From: Marthasterias glacialis | Lineage: Eukaryota > Echinodermata > Asteroidea > Forcipulatida > Asteriidae | Reading direction: 5' to 3' | NCBI GenBank assembly: GCA_911728455.2 | Contig: OU452229.1 | Span: 1,183,001 to 1,247,000, forward strand | DNA: 64,000 bases | Part shown: piece after piece, positions 49,061 through 61,505 of the stretch | Position numbering within the stretch: position 1 is the stretch's first letter | Layout: every line of letters begins with the position of its first letter | Made by a program: the position numbers and the translations under genes | The notes under the pieces: generated by a model | Databases searched by the model: none | The model's input: only the letters and a program-made list of their open reading frames with translations | What the model was told of the DNA's origin: nothing

Positions 49061-52000
49061 TTGGAATGGACTACACTGGTGCCTTGAACCCCAAACAAAC
49101 AGTTACTTACATACATCATTTGATTAACACACTATTGTTATCCATCTACCACTAGTTTCAGCATGTTCTTACTGCTAAAACCCAGTGTTTTAGCCCCTTT
49201 CAAAATAAGATAAATTTGGTCCGAGACAATGTCAGCTGAAGACCACCTCTCAAATTCATCATTTGTACAACAAATCAACAACCACCCCACTTTTGATTGA
49301 ATTCCTTTGTTAATTCATAATTTAGGTTGAGGTATCAATACTTTTTTTGTCTTCTTGGTTGGTAGCACATTCCATGGAGGTAGTCCTCCATGCACATTCC
49401 CACCGACATTGACATCAAGGATAGTCACTCTGTAGAATACATGTACTTTGTTTGTGAAATAACTCTTTGACACCATACCAACTTTGTATTTTGTAACAAC
49501 AACTCCCCAAATTCCTGTAATTCCATAAACTCATTGGTCCAGTAATTATTCCTTCTCCAATGCAATATAATATCCATACATATGCTGTCAATTAGAAAGA
49601 AAGAAAAATACACGCTGCTCCATCAAGGCCAGTCAGTTGATCAACACTACATGTAAGGGATTAAATTGCTTTCAAAGCACTGTTAATCTTTAAAGGCAAA
49701 TTGTCACCCTTTTTTTTCTTTTTCTGTTTTTTAACAATCCAATTGGAAATAGTAGTTATGAGAAACGGTAATTTATTCCAGTGATCCAGTCTTCCTTTTC
49801 CTCGCCCTTTACATAGCCTTTTTGCTTTGATCCTATTTGCGTCAATGTAAACCAAACTGAAAGGAGAATGGTACAGGCCGGATTGCTTCATTCTTAAAGG
49901 GCAAGGGCACCAAGGCATTTTCTTCTTGATAAAGGGCACCTCTATGAGGAAATTGTTGAAGGGCACCAAGGCAATGACCAGGGGCAACAGGAGGCAATTG
50001 CCTCCATTGCCTACGTGAAGCATCAGGCCTGATAGTATCTTTTCGCTGTCATGAAATTATGGATATGTTTGATACACTAAGCTGTTGCACTCAGGGAACT
50101 TGACATAGGTGGTAGCAGGACGGTCAAGTTATCAAACTGCGTCCAAATCAAGCAACTTTGGCCAGTGGCTGCAACGACAGCGTTGAAGATTAGGACTGTT
50201 TGGCATTCCAGCCATAACCACTGCCAAAGCCATTAATTCGGACACAACCATACATGGTGGGGAAAGAAAAGAAAGAAAATAGTAGGTACCTTTTATTGGC
50301 TGTCACGACATTATGGATGTATGACTGCTGTTACACACAGGGAACATAACAAAGGTGGTAGCAGCATGATTACACAACAACACTGTACGGATTGTACATG
50401 TAATGTACATGTATGTTGTCCATTGTATAAATCACAACACAAGTATGCTGCATACATGTACTTAGTATGTGCGCAATTTCGCAATTTGAAAGAACATCGA
50501 GTGGTGATTTGATACAATACAATCGTTTTTACCGTTGCTTGAAATGAACATAACTGTGTGACAGTGTGAACATTACATCACATTCTAATGCTTAGAATGT
50601 ACGCAGTTTGAAACTGTACATTCAAGTGTTAATGTGTAACGTCAAGGGATTGCCGCCTTAACCAAACACTACTGTGCAATCCAGTGTACACCGAACCCCT
50701 CTCTCGTTAATATGGGTGTAACACTACAAGAAAGACCTATAAAGGGTGTGTATGAACTTATCCATAAGCCCTGAACTTTCCAGACTTTCCTTTTTGTCTG
50801 TCTCCTGCTTTATCTGAAAGGAGCAGTTTCTTGATAGTCGAGATGCTGACCGGATAGTGGTCTTGATTGGGGGGTTGAGGGATGAATGGACACACTGTCA
50901 AGGGAGGAGGGGTGTCTTGGAGTGCATTCTTCCCAAATGAAATGACCCCCCAGACTGATCCCTTTTGGGGATGCAGTTCCCCCTCTTTTAGGATTTCCAC
51001 TTGGGCCCAATTTCCACCTTAATCCTGGACCGTAAAGGTTGAGTGCTGAAGTGCTTGTAACGTGATAAATTTGTGTTGAAGAACACTGACATGAGAAGGT
51101 GGTCATGAACCTGTTTCATACTGGGTGTGATTTCCCTTTATACTCTGGGGTTCTCCTTGAACAGAACACAGCGTATCGAGCCGATGCGCAATTATTTGGG
51201 GCTGATACGCTGTCGAAAATTATTAATTCGTCACTGACGCCACGCGCTGATAAACACGTTTATACAAGTAAAAACCAGCGATCGAAGGAAACGGCTTCTG
51301 AAGCTGAAGGCTTTTTAAAATACCACAATCCTTTAAAATTTCAGAGTGTTTTCAACTGGTTTTCTCATTGTGGACTTTTAATGCTTTGAACTTCAAGAAA
51401 AATATTCTGCTTTTGACCGTTTTACATCCGAAATTACTAAGCAATAAAGGAAGGTACATGTCAGATCGTGAAACCAAAAACGAAGCCCTTGACACACAAG
51501 GTTTGTGTCAGTTTGTGAAATCGTTTTGTTCACATTTGAGTACAGTGCACGCCGTGCATTACAGTGGTATAGAACCTTTGTGTCAGTCTGTGAAAACGAA
51601 GATTGTCACTTTCATGTAAAGGTTGTCGTACGTAGGCCTAATTATCGTAATTAAAAAAGTGAAGCTCGTGAAGCTTTGAAACTTCATGAAATTGTAGACC
51701 TTGTTGAATATTGTATAAACTTTAAAAAAAAACTGCAAACTGAAAAATGTTTTTTTTTACACAAGGTGTGAGTTCATGGTGTTGGTGATGAATTGCATTG
51801 AAATAAAAGTCATATAATAAAGTTTGACGTACATAAAAGAAATAATAAAATGTGTTGGCTGTTCACACTGTATTGACACAGGTGTGACTGCATTAATGTC
51901 ACATTTCCATCGCATGATTGATACACTCAATGTCGGCATGTGTGTTACACATTGTGTGGTCCTTGCTCTACATGTACATGTATGTATGATCATATGCATA

Positions 52001-55000
52001 GTGGTTTGCATAGAGTATGCATATCAAGGGACATTATATGCAAATTTTTCAGTTCTATTTTGGAACATTCCCGGTCCATACAAGTGTACACATACCCTAT
52101 GTACATGTATACCAATGTCCCGTTGCTTTGGGGAATTTAAAGGCAAAATTGAGGTCACCTCTTCTCTAAAGTGTACATGTACGTGTGTACATTGTCTTTT
52201 TTGTCCTCTATAATGCAATGCGCAAGTTGATGAGTCGAATTTTGAACAGTTGATGGCAAATCGACAGTTGGTGCTCGATATGTGGCAGGATGTACCTCCC
52301 CTCCTCCTATTGTGTATTCATTGTGTTCTGGAAATCTCTAGAACTCTTTTGAGGCCTTTTTTTTTGGGGGGGGGGGGTGCTTCTGTACAAGAGGGGAAGA
52401 GAGTGTTGGAGTATGGGAGCATTTGGGGGGACTCCCTCTGCGATATCGGGCATGGTATACAAATCAAATAATGTGCATCATTACTGCAATCCACATCATT
52501 TGGATTCAAACAATGTAGCATTTTAAAAGCTCAGATTGTTCAATCATCAAATCATGGACACCCAACTGTTTTGATTTCCCCTTTTAAATTTGGCCCATTT
52601 CCAATTGTCATGCTGTCAAGAACTTTGTCTTCATACTTGTAACCTCAAGATCATCGTCAGCGCGATATTGCCAGAAGGTCTTGTTTTAGAAAACAAGGAA
52701 GTTCTTTATCAGCCTTGGATATCATCCACGTAATAGCGACATCAAGATCAACTCTTTATCTAATGTAGAAAGCTTGAGGTCACTAGACAATAGAAACCGA
52801 ATTGTTTATAATGGGTGTGTTTCTAATTGTCAGTGGAACGTCCTAAATCTCTTGGTGGGATCTTGCATTAATTTGTCTTTCCTGCCAATTGCTATGAATT
52901 TGCATTTGATATCAAAAGAAAAATACACATAGTTACTGCTTAAGAATAGAGTTCTATCTCTGTATTTGATCAAACCCTTTGTTGTGGGAAATGTTTGTTA
53001 GTTTGTGGTTTTTGATTTCTTCTGGTGTGTGAGTTTTCACAATGTCTTCCCTCTGGTGGAAGATATTTGTTTTGATTTTTGTTGTGAGTGGGGTTGGGCA
53101 GTTCATCTCTGTGAGTCGAAGCAGACAATGAACAGTCATGTTTAGATTAGTTGTTTTGTACAATGTATTTATCGACATTGTTTACAAAGTTCAAGGTGAG
53201 TTGGGTTTTGTCCGTTCAGCTGATGTGTCTTTGTATTTGTCAATATAACTGGAAAAGCTGTCACAACAAACAGCAGAGGTAATCACTTTTGTCCGGTACT
53301 GTACAAAGGTATTGTTTACTATGTAGTTGCTCTGTGTTCTTATTCGCCATGTCAAACAAGGCAACTTTTTCCAGGCAACTTGGAGACAACCAACTGCACC
53401 GTATTCGAACAGAGCACAATGACACCTCAAGAGACACTTTCCCCCCAAAAAAAATAATCAGAAAACTGAAATGTGAATCACTTTTCTTACTGGAGCTGGT
53501 TGCCTGTGAATTGCAGTGTGTAACATGAGTTTCTACATAATGTGTGCCTGAGATATGAGCATCCACTGTAAACTACATGTACAAGATGTAGACTACGTAG
53601 CGCAAGGGATGTTTCTTGTTTACATGTATTTGTCCAATTGTAAAATGATAGTTTGCCATTGGATGCATCCATCAATGACGCCAGATGTCAGTTCTGCTTG
53701 TTTAGTTTTAATGTTCATGACTTTGTTGAAGGAATGGTTAGCAGTGATTTGAAAATATGGTCTATGATATGATTGCTTAGTGTGAAGTAAACAACAAGTT
53801 TAAGATTAATATTTTTTATTTTATTTTTTTCCCCTCTGGTTTTAGTTTTGATCAGTTTAACCACTTTCCGTCAGTATTGAAAAGTCTTTTTCATGCCTCT
53901 GCATGGTGTAAGTTTTTCTGGAACTGCCGGAATGATTTGTTTTTAAGAATATCGTTGGTACTGTGAAACCCTGACTAAAACAATGCAAAGACAACAAAGG
54001 TTCTCATAAAAAGCACTGGGAATATTGTTTTCTTTCAAAAAAACATATAAGAAGTATTCATTGTGAATTGCAAAACCTTGGCCGTAAGCCGTATTCTTCC
54101 AAACCAACAGAGCAAACCTTGCATTGCATTTTACTGCATTTTTAATGGCCAAAATATCCAATTAAACAAAAATTCCTTGCATTCATTTACAACTTTCGTT
54201 CATAAAGCATCTTTAAGTATCCTTTGACCCAACTTTTACTGGTAGGCCTGCATGTAGCAAAATGCATGAGGAGTTTACAAAATAAAACGGTTGTCCCAAA
54301 GTTGTGTCTGAAAGCAATTTGCCAGCATTCCCCATACCCCCCCCCCCAACAATCCGCCATTGCTATACACTTGCCATAACTCAACAATATTATCATGGGG
54401 GGGGGGAGGGGGACACAAAATGGACACATTTAGTCTGATTACCTCAATGGTATTTTCCCCCCCCCAGTCTACCATACTTGACCTTTGCCTACGCTTGTAT
54501 CAATTTCAATATTGACAAGCAGTGTTATGGCTATGTTAGTTTTCCCATATCAGGGTGTGAGTAAACATGCCAGTGGATTTAGTGCTGAAAACTGTCATCA
54601 TACAGATAGGCATAACTTTGAAGAGCTGGAGATTTTATTTTAGAAGACCAGGATGTTGATTGTTTAGAAAAGTGTTGTTATGACGTATTATCAAGAATTA
54701 CATCCAAGGGTAGGTAGAGGCGGGCACTTATCAGTCATGAGACATCCTGGATTTGCTCTGATGCCTAGTGTCAACATTAGTCAGATTAAATATTTGGATC
54801 AGCATTTCAACAGAAATTGTCCAACAACAAGACGGACAGTTTGTATGAAGCAGATGTTTTCGAACACGTCAGTTGGATGTTAGTGGTGGTCCATTTGGTG
54901 GAAACATTTGGTTGTACTCCAGACGTTTCTGGTAGGATTGGGCTTTCCTGTGAAAGCCACCAAATTCATTGTTGCTGTTGACAGCTTAATGAGATACATG

Positions 55001-55377
55001 TAGTTGGATCTCATTAAAATGTCAACTGCAAAATTGAATTTGTCATGAGGCTATGTTTGTTTTACCTGTATGAATGTACACGTATGTAGGCCTACTACAA
55101 TGTACATGTCCATGTACACGGCCTACACATGTTTACCATATTGATGCACTTGGATCTTGTTGTTATAACCTAATTTTATTCCCGCTCAGGAATTCAAGAA
55201 ATGTTGTTAAAACTAAGAGCAAATAATGTGGAAGTTATTTATTCAAGTTTCTACATGGACATATGGAACCAGCACCTTTTATTCTGTATGATTTCTGCAT
55301 CTATTGACATTTACTGGGGTGTTTTTATTTTTAAATTGTGTTGTAAGATTTTCTTTTTTCTCTTTTTGTTTCTATAG
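49061..55377. other. Upstream DNA of the PEAK coding exon, no gene seen
   Basis: Contains a palindromic-MITE copy at 50138-50249, a CpG-rich spot at 51165-51300, a T9G12 tract at 52357-52377, and repeated GGGCACCAAGGCA at 49906 and 49955. Open frames have no recognisable similarity. Likely part of a long 5' intron ending in TTTCTATAG at 55377. Confidence 0.5.
50138..50249. repeat. Palindromic MITE GGCCGTGTCC family, copy between direct repeats
   Basis: GCGTCCAAATCAAGCAACTT and CCATTAATTCGGACAC match the arms of 23548-23674, with GGCTGCAACGACAGCGTTGA inside. It is flanked by diverged direct repeats (about 50035-50122 and 50291-50366) sharing CAGGGAAC...AGGTGGTAGCAG, recalling the split duplication at 25646-26060. 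Confidence 0.6.
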
Positions 55378-55461
55378 TGACTTTGATGTATTCCTGAGAG
55401 GTGCAGAGAGAGCATTTCCATTGGAAGAATACTAGTTGCTCACCTCTTTCCCTGCCCCAGC
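55378..55461 (+). other. PEAK gene 5'UTR segment with a 3-codon uORF
   Basis: Begins after the acceptor TTTCTATAG at 55377. The frame of the main ORF has TGA at 55378-55380 and 55384-55386, so translation cannot start further 5'. An upstream ATG at 55386-55388 opens a minimal ORF (ATG-TAT-TCC-TGA, 55386-55397), which could modestly dampen translation (inference). Confidence 0.6.
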
Positions 55462-58400
55462 ATGAAAGAGGACACCAAGCCAAGCAACATTGCCTGCTCC
55501 TCCTTTGTGCCTCACAGGTTCAAAGCAACACAGTGCGGCCGTTGTTTCAAGTCGCATGCCCAGCACAAGCAGTTCATGAAGGGGAACAAAAACAACTATG
55601 TCAAAATCATGGAGCTTCGGTCCAACCAAGATGCCGAATCAACATCGGATGAAGACATAACATCACGCAAATCGGTTGCCGTCAGTGGAATGAAGTCCAA
55701 ACAGATTGAAGATAGTGGTGGAATAACTACGGATTACTACACTGCAAAAAACACATGTATGATAAAAACAGAACAGACCAGACAGCCAGTTGATGAAACT
55801 GATGCCAAACCACGACGGCAGATCACAAAGAAATCTGTCACCCGTAGAAACAGGGAGGCTGTGGCGAGACGGACAGCACGTGAGAACGTTGTGAAGCTAA
55901 ACATTCCTGTTGAGCAACCTGAAATAAATGATTTAAGTGTCGCAATGGATGTGAACAAAAACAAGGAAAGTAATGGATATAACTCAGCATCAGATAACGG
56001 AACTTTAGATGATGATACTGGCGTATTAGATGTGTTTAGAAACAACAAAAATGGGAACCACATTGAGGAAGAAGCTCATCAAGATTCCAGTGGTAGTGCT
56101 GGTCTTCAGTATCTTAAGGCCTTCCGAGCTTCTCGTAAATCGGCTATTCCAGTCCCTAAACATTCAGGAAGCAAGGACCCAAGACCTGATGCTGCAAGAC
56201 TTCAAGAATTTCAAGAAGTTGCGAAGAATCTTCGTCATGTGTCCAATCCAGTGGTAGGTTTGTGTGAAATGAATGGAAACCATGAGGCTGTAAGCAGACA
56301 TGTGTCAGCACCCTGCAGCGATTTGAGTCCCAGACTTAACCAGCAGGATTTAGAGGAAAGGCAAAGGATGATGGAAGCCAAGTCTTCAGAGACACTCGCC
56401 AATACAGCATTTCAAACATTTTCCCCTCACACTAAACACGATACGTTGCCGAGAAACTTAGGCATGCCAGTTTCTAGACCATCACTGTTGCAAGGGGGTA
56501 AACACCAGCGGCAATCATCAGATCCCGACATCTATCAGTCTACCGAACGAGAGGAGATTCAGGTGGTTACAATGTCTTCAACGGAAATGCCCCACAGTCG
56601 GCAGGTTTCATCCAAGAAACAGGTTGTCACCAGCAAGATTAGCTCTGAGATATTCTTTGGTGCCAGTGGAGAATCCCAGTTAAAAAGCCCAAAGACCACT
56701 GCTAATTCAGAATCCTCTTTTCAATCATTCTTGGATCATACTGACAAACCTGTGGTAATTGTAGCAGCAGACGGGAGCGTCTCTCATTACAGAGGCTCTA
56801 CAGAGACTTCATCTGAGAACCTTGAAGACCAACAAGGAAAAAGGCCTTCTAATTTGAAGAATCTTGCCAAACCATACAAGGTTGTGGATGTATCACAAAA
56901 ACCTCCAGTGCTCTCGCCAGAAAATGAGTCCCCTGTCTCCCCACAGCTGCCTCTGAGCCCATCACCAAGGTTTAGGTCACATGAAGAGGACTTGAATAAC
57001 CACTTCGGACAGACACCAGTTTCTAATGTCAAAATGCGACCTAAAGACCCACTGGGAAAGTTCCCAAAAAGAAACGTTGTTCTTGTTGATGGAATTTATT
57101 CTGTTAAAGATGGTGTTCAGTTTAGTTCGGAAGACACAACAGCAACACAAACAGAGCTCAAGGACATAGTATCTCCTCTGAGCAATGATGGTGACTCTAT
57201 GCTATCTTTCCCGATTCTCTTATCTGAAAGTGAATCATCAGATCTCGGCGATAAGAGGCGACACTCCAATTCATCAAATTACAAAGTACCTATCTTCATT
57301 GGCCATAAAAATTATGATAATGTTGGGACAGTGCTGTCGGACAGGGAGGTTTTGTTGAGTGAACCCTCGAAGGACAAATCAAGACAAAACGAAGGTGAAT
57401 ACTTGACCCCAATTCACCAAAAGAAAGAAGACGATGAAGAGGCTCCACCTGTGCCAGTTAGAACAAGTTCTGAAATCCAGCTCCAGGAGCATGCAACAGA
57501 TAAAATATCAGCCTCAAGTACGCCAAAGAAACATCCTAAAAAACCCAGAAGAAGCCATGGTAAAGAACCGAATTCAAACAACTCACAGTCAAGCTCAGAT
57601 TCCCGCTGGCGGTCAAAGACACATCCACTGCCAGTAGACCCCATTTACGCAAAGATTAATTTGGAAGCCAAGAAGTCCAACTCATCTGTCACCAGATCAA
57701 ATACTGATGTAGGTAGATCTAAGCAGAAGCGTTTGGCCCCTTTGCCTCCTAACGGTGAAAGCCAAGATACTGTTACCTCTGTACCAGATAGCCTCCCCCG
57801 TGGCACTCCACCCCCACCCCCAGGTCGAGGTTCTTCTGAAGTATCTCCTAGTAAGCCCGGGAAACCTATAGCTCCCTCACCACCAACAGAAGGCTACCTT
57901 GGTATCATTTATGAGTCACTGAGCGGAGAGCCTATTCGTCCAGTTACAATAACTACTCCAGCCATTTCAACGGGTCCATCAAAACCACATCCAGTACCTA
58001 CGAGTAGAGTCCAAAGCCCTACTAAGCAAGAATCTGAAGCAACACACAGTAGAGCCCTGTCGCCACAAAGACGACAATCACGCACACCTACCAAGGCAAA
58101 AGTCCAAACCCCTATAAAGGAGCCAAAATCCATCACCGAAACTAAGGGGTTTCCTTCACCTGCTAAAGAAGTACTAGTTACATCCCCAACCAGAGCATTG
58201 TCTCCTCCCATTCCCTGTAGTCCCAGTGGAGTTGCCCTACTACCAGATAGCTCTCCATTCCAAGGCAGTCCCAATGGGAAAGAGTCCAAATCAAAGAAGT
58301 CAAAGCTACCTTGGAAACGGAAAAAAAGAAGAGACGATCGTGGAAGTCCAGAGAGGGAGTTTGACTCAACGCAGGTTGAGAAATGGCTGGAAAAGGTCCA

Positions 58401-61126
58401 TCAACAGAATATGGAAGAAGACTTTCAGAGGCTTTCCATGGACCGTCTGGACGTTATCAATGCCTATCGAGGGGAACAGACGGCCTTTATCAACCATTCT
58501 GATCTTCAGACACCAAGCCCGAGCACCTCACCAGAACAAACTGGTGAAGATTCGGACGGCTCAGGTATCAAGACTCATCTCAACTCATCCAGTAAACGAA
58601 GAGCTCCCAAACCCCCCTCTGGAGGAAGGCCAGCAAGTTGGATTGAAGGAACTCAAGATTCTCAAGGAGGTTCAACAGAGAATGTTCAGTTCCTGAAGAA
58701 GTCTTACTCCTTGTCACCCCAAAGCAGGAGGAGATTAAGTGATGGCGACCACTTGGTACAATATGAAAACATAGGTCAGTACAAAGGGATTGTTTGTGAG
58801 CAAGACATGCAAATCATACACAGTTTTTTACAGTATTAAGATTTTGTATTTTGGAAAAAAAAAAAAACTTTTAGGAAACTCCAGTTTTTATTTATAAAAT
58901 TGTACCTCATTTTGCTTTTCTATGAAGTAAACCATATTTTAAAAGTATTCTTCGCATGAAAAAAAATCTGTTTGTTTCTTTTTATATCAGCACATGTTTG
59001 TTAGAGAAAGGAATTTGAGAAATGTTTTAAACCACTCAGATGAACTTACTTGTATCAAAATTTTCCCAGGTGCACTACGACAGAGACAAAAAAGGAGTGC
59101 ACCCCCAAAGCCTGAACGACGACGCCGCAACATGACCACAGGATTTGAGGATCTACCTTCACAAAGACAATCACTGTCCATGGAACCACCAGCCCTGAAA
59201 CGACAAACCTCCTCGGATCCTGACATAACGTCTACCATTTACGAGACTCTAATTCGTGATCAGCCAAGTACCTCATCGGCTGGTGTTCCACTTAAATCAG
59301 CCCTGAAGAGCCCTGGTTCCTTTGAAACAAAGACGGACACTGATGCCAACGCTCATCCCAAACGCCCTGTTAGGATCATTGCTCCTGAGAAGATTCCAAG
59401 TCCACATGAACCCGATTCTGTCAATGTCTACAGCAACATTGAAATAGTGCAAAGAGGTCTTGGTGCATCAAATGCAAAGACCTCCATTTCGTCGGTGATC
59501 TTTACGACCGATGCAGAAACACAGTGTTCGATAGTTGCACCAGTAGAGACAGCCGTGACATCAGGCAGTAAGGCAGAAGATCTGGAGGCATTTGAGAGTA
59601 TCTTTACAATGAACAGAGCAGTATTGACGAGGTTAGCTACTGCAGCACCACGTTGGGGAAGACTGAAGTGGGATGAATTAAGCCAGAGACCTTGGGACAA
59701 CTTGGGTGGGAGTGAGAACCAAGCTTGCTGTACCGTTTCTGGAGGAGCTTTCTTTACATTCGTCTCCTTGGAGAAAGAGTCTGAAGCAACTGCAGTCATG
59801 GTGAGTATTGTGAAATTAAATGTTCTTTTCTTGAACTTCAAATGACAGGAACCACAATAAAGTGTACCATTTATCTGCTGTTCTATTATTAGTTGCCTGG
59901 CGGACTACACATGGAAGTTTTTTACTCACCTGCCACTGTTTTCAGTCGCATTTGGCAAGCGCGGGCAACCGCTCAAGTTGAATTCTGTTTGGTGCATGGT
60001 CTCTCGAATGAAAAAAATTGGTGTAATGACTTCTGAATAGACCCCATGGTTATTAACCTTGCTCTTTTCTCTTGTAATTAATCCGGACCTTTTCTCTCAA
60101 CACTTCTTTCAATCTTAGATTGGTACCGACCCCAGCAGAACTTTAGATCTTCTTCATATAGCCCAGTGCAGTCAGTCGATATCCCCGCATCCTAACATCT
60201 TCAACATATCTCATGCATCCCTGGAGGCTATCCCCTATCACATGCTCCAAACTACAACCAACCAATCAAAAGTCAGCGCTGGAGACTCACCTCCAAACAA
60301 CAGCCATTCAGAGGACAGGACAGAGAGTGCTGTCATCATGACGGACAGGGTCCCCGTCACCAACGTGTTGAGTTATGTGAGCCATAACAAAGAGCTCCAT
60401 GAGTATCTACCAGAGAAGTACGAGCACAATGTAGCATTACTCCTCCTGCAGTTACTCAACGGACTGCACCATTTACAGTTACACAGAGTGTGCTTGGGGA
60501 GCTTGAAGCTGGAGCATTTACTGCTTGTTGACTCGAGTCTACCTGGAGGTGGGTCTGTCTTGGTGATCAATCATATCATATCTCATCTCCAAAGTGACGC
60601 TGATGAAAGCTTACCACCCTCCCACGATATGTACTCCACCCCGTTAAAACTCTCTGAGAAAATCGCCGAGTTCAACCTCGGCATTCTCGTGTATGAGTTC
60701 CTCCACCAGCCAAACCCATTCGCCATCAAAACAAGTTTGATAACACAATCGTATGAGCCACAACACTTGCCAGCCATTCCAACAAGATCCAAATACTCCC
60801 ATGGATTAACCAAACTCGCCAGAGGGCTTCTCAGAAAAAATCCCACAGAGCGGCTTACCACTAACCAAGCCATAGGCATGCTACAGTGCTTACTTTGGGG
60901 TCCTCCTGCAGAGTTAATGGATATACCTGACTTCCAGGAACAAAAACTACGCAGGTGGTTGGTGACGGAGCAAGCCCGTCAAGTCACAAATATGTCTACT
61001 TACTGCATTCCTGGATCAGGTGATAGCGAGGGAGGGTTTGGCCTAACGGACCAACTCCATTGTCAGTTTCTTAGTGACACCTCCGTTCAGGGTCTTCTTG
61101 AAAACTTGCTAATCCTGAGTCAATGA
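55462..61126 (+). CDS. PEAK1: PEAK-family pseudokinase scaffold (PEAK1/PRAG1-like)
   Basis: Cytoskeleton-linked scaffold pseudokinase; in vertebrates PEAK1 and PRAG1 recruit SH2/PTB/SH3 partners such as SHC, GRB2, CSK and CRK and act in adhesion and migration. Exons 55462-58774, 59070-59800, 60119-61126 (TGA), phases consistent, 1683 aa against about 1746 in human PEAK1. The N-terminus (FKATQCGRCFKSHAQH) matches the conserved PEAK start. Residues about 30-1270 are low-complexity, Ser/Pro-rich, with candidate Tyr sites DPIYAKI, GIIYESL, VQYENI, TIYETL and VNVYSNI, a PPPPPGR stretch and a basic KSKLPWKRKKRR near 945. The C-terminal kinase-like fold has GILVYEFLHQPNPFAI and LQCLLWGP. Catalytic residues are absent: LGSLKLEH where PEAK1 has HCDLRLEN, and NHIISH where DFG would lie. 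Single-copy pro-orthologue of PEAK1/PRAG1/PEAK3 is likely; the symbol rests on synteny with HMG20. Confidence 0.92.
59070..61126 (+). other. PEAK1: PEAK SHED and pseudokinase exons
   Basis: Exon 59070-59800 encodes residues 1105-1348, with a basic Pro-rich start (PPKPERRRR), the conserved VNVYSNIEIVQRG and, towards the end, the helix FESIFTMNRAVLTRL, the likely N-terminal dimerisation (SHED) helix of this family. The N-lobe follows (GGAFFTFVSLEKE) with no VAIK-type lysine visible. Exon 60119-61126 encodes the C-lobe and closing helices (FLSDTSVQGLLENLLILSQ), the second half of the SHED bundle in PEAK proteins. Confidence 0.75.
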
Positions 61127-61370
61127 ATTTAAACAAAATTTAGTCGTTGTAAACCCACATCATTCTTTAGTCATCCTTGATGTGGGGTCCAGCATTATAT
61201 AATAATGTCAAAAACAAAGAATAGTTTTGTTTATGAAGTAACATTTCCAGTGACACTCTTTTTAAAATCAGAAACTCTCCCAATTGCAGTTAGTGCTGAT
61301 TCTCATCAGAAAAAAAGAGTAAACTGATTGCATCATTGAGTTGTTGCATCACTAGTTCTTTTCAGAATGT

Positions 61371-61505
61371 AGCGTCTTGTGGCTGAGCGGTTTAGTGCAT
61401 CGGACTCAAGTTCCGGTGGCTAAGTTAACAGGATGTGGGTTCGAATCCTGGTCATGATACTTGTGTCCTTGAGCAAGACGCTTAACTATAATTGCTTCAA
61501 ATAGG
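61371..61505 (+). repeat. tRNA-derived SINE
   Basis: A box TGGCTGAGCGGTTTAG, then TCAAGTTCCGGTGGCTAAG and a perfect B box GGGTTCGAATCC (61437-61448), followed by CTTGTGTCCTTGAGCAAGAC and AACTATAATTGCTTC, shared with 24770-25025. The spacing and A box resemble a Leu/Ser tRNA ancestor. Lies about 250 bp after the PEAK stop, so may be in the 3'UTR. Confidence 0.75.

Noticed and set aside
55462..58839. Single-exon reading to the stop at 58839
   Set aside because: The last 21 codons run into an intron: a GTCAGT donor follows 58774 and the joined exon at 59070 continues the PEAK family alignment in phase.
61371..61460. Possible functional tRNA gene
   Set aside because: A and B boxes are present but no paired acceptor stem was found, and the sequence continues into a repeat body shared with another copy.
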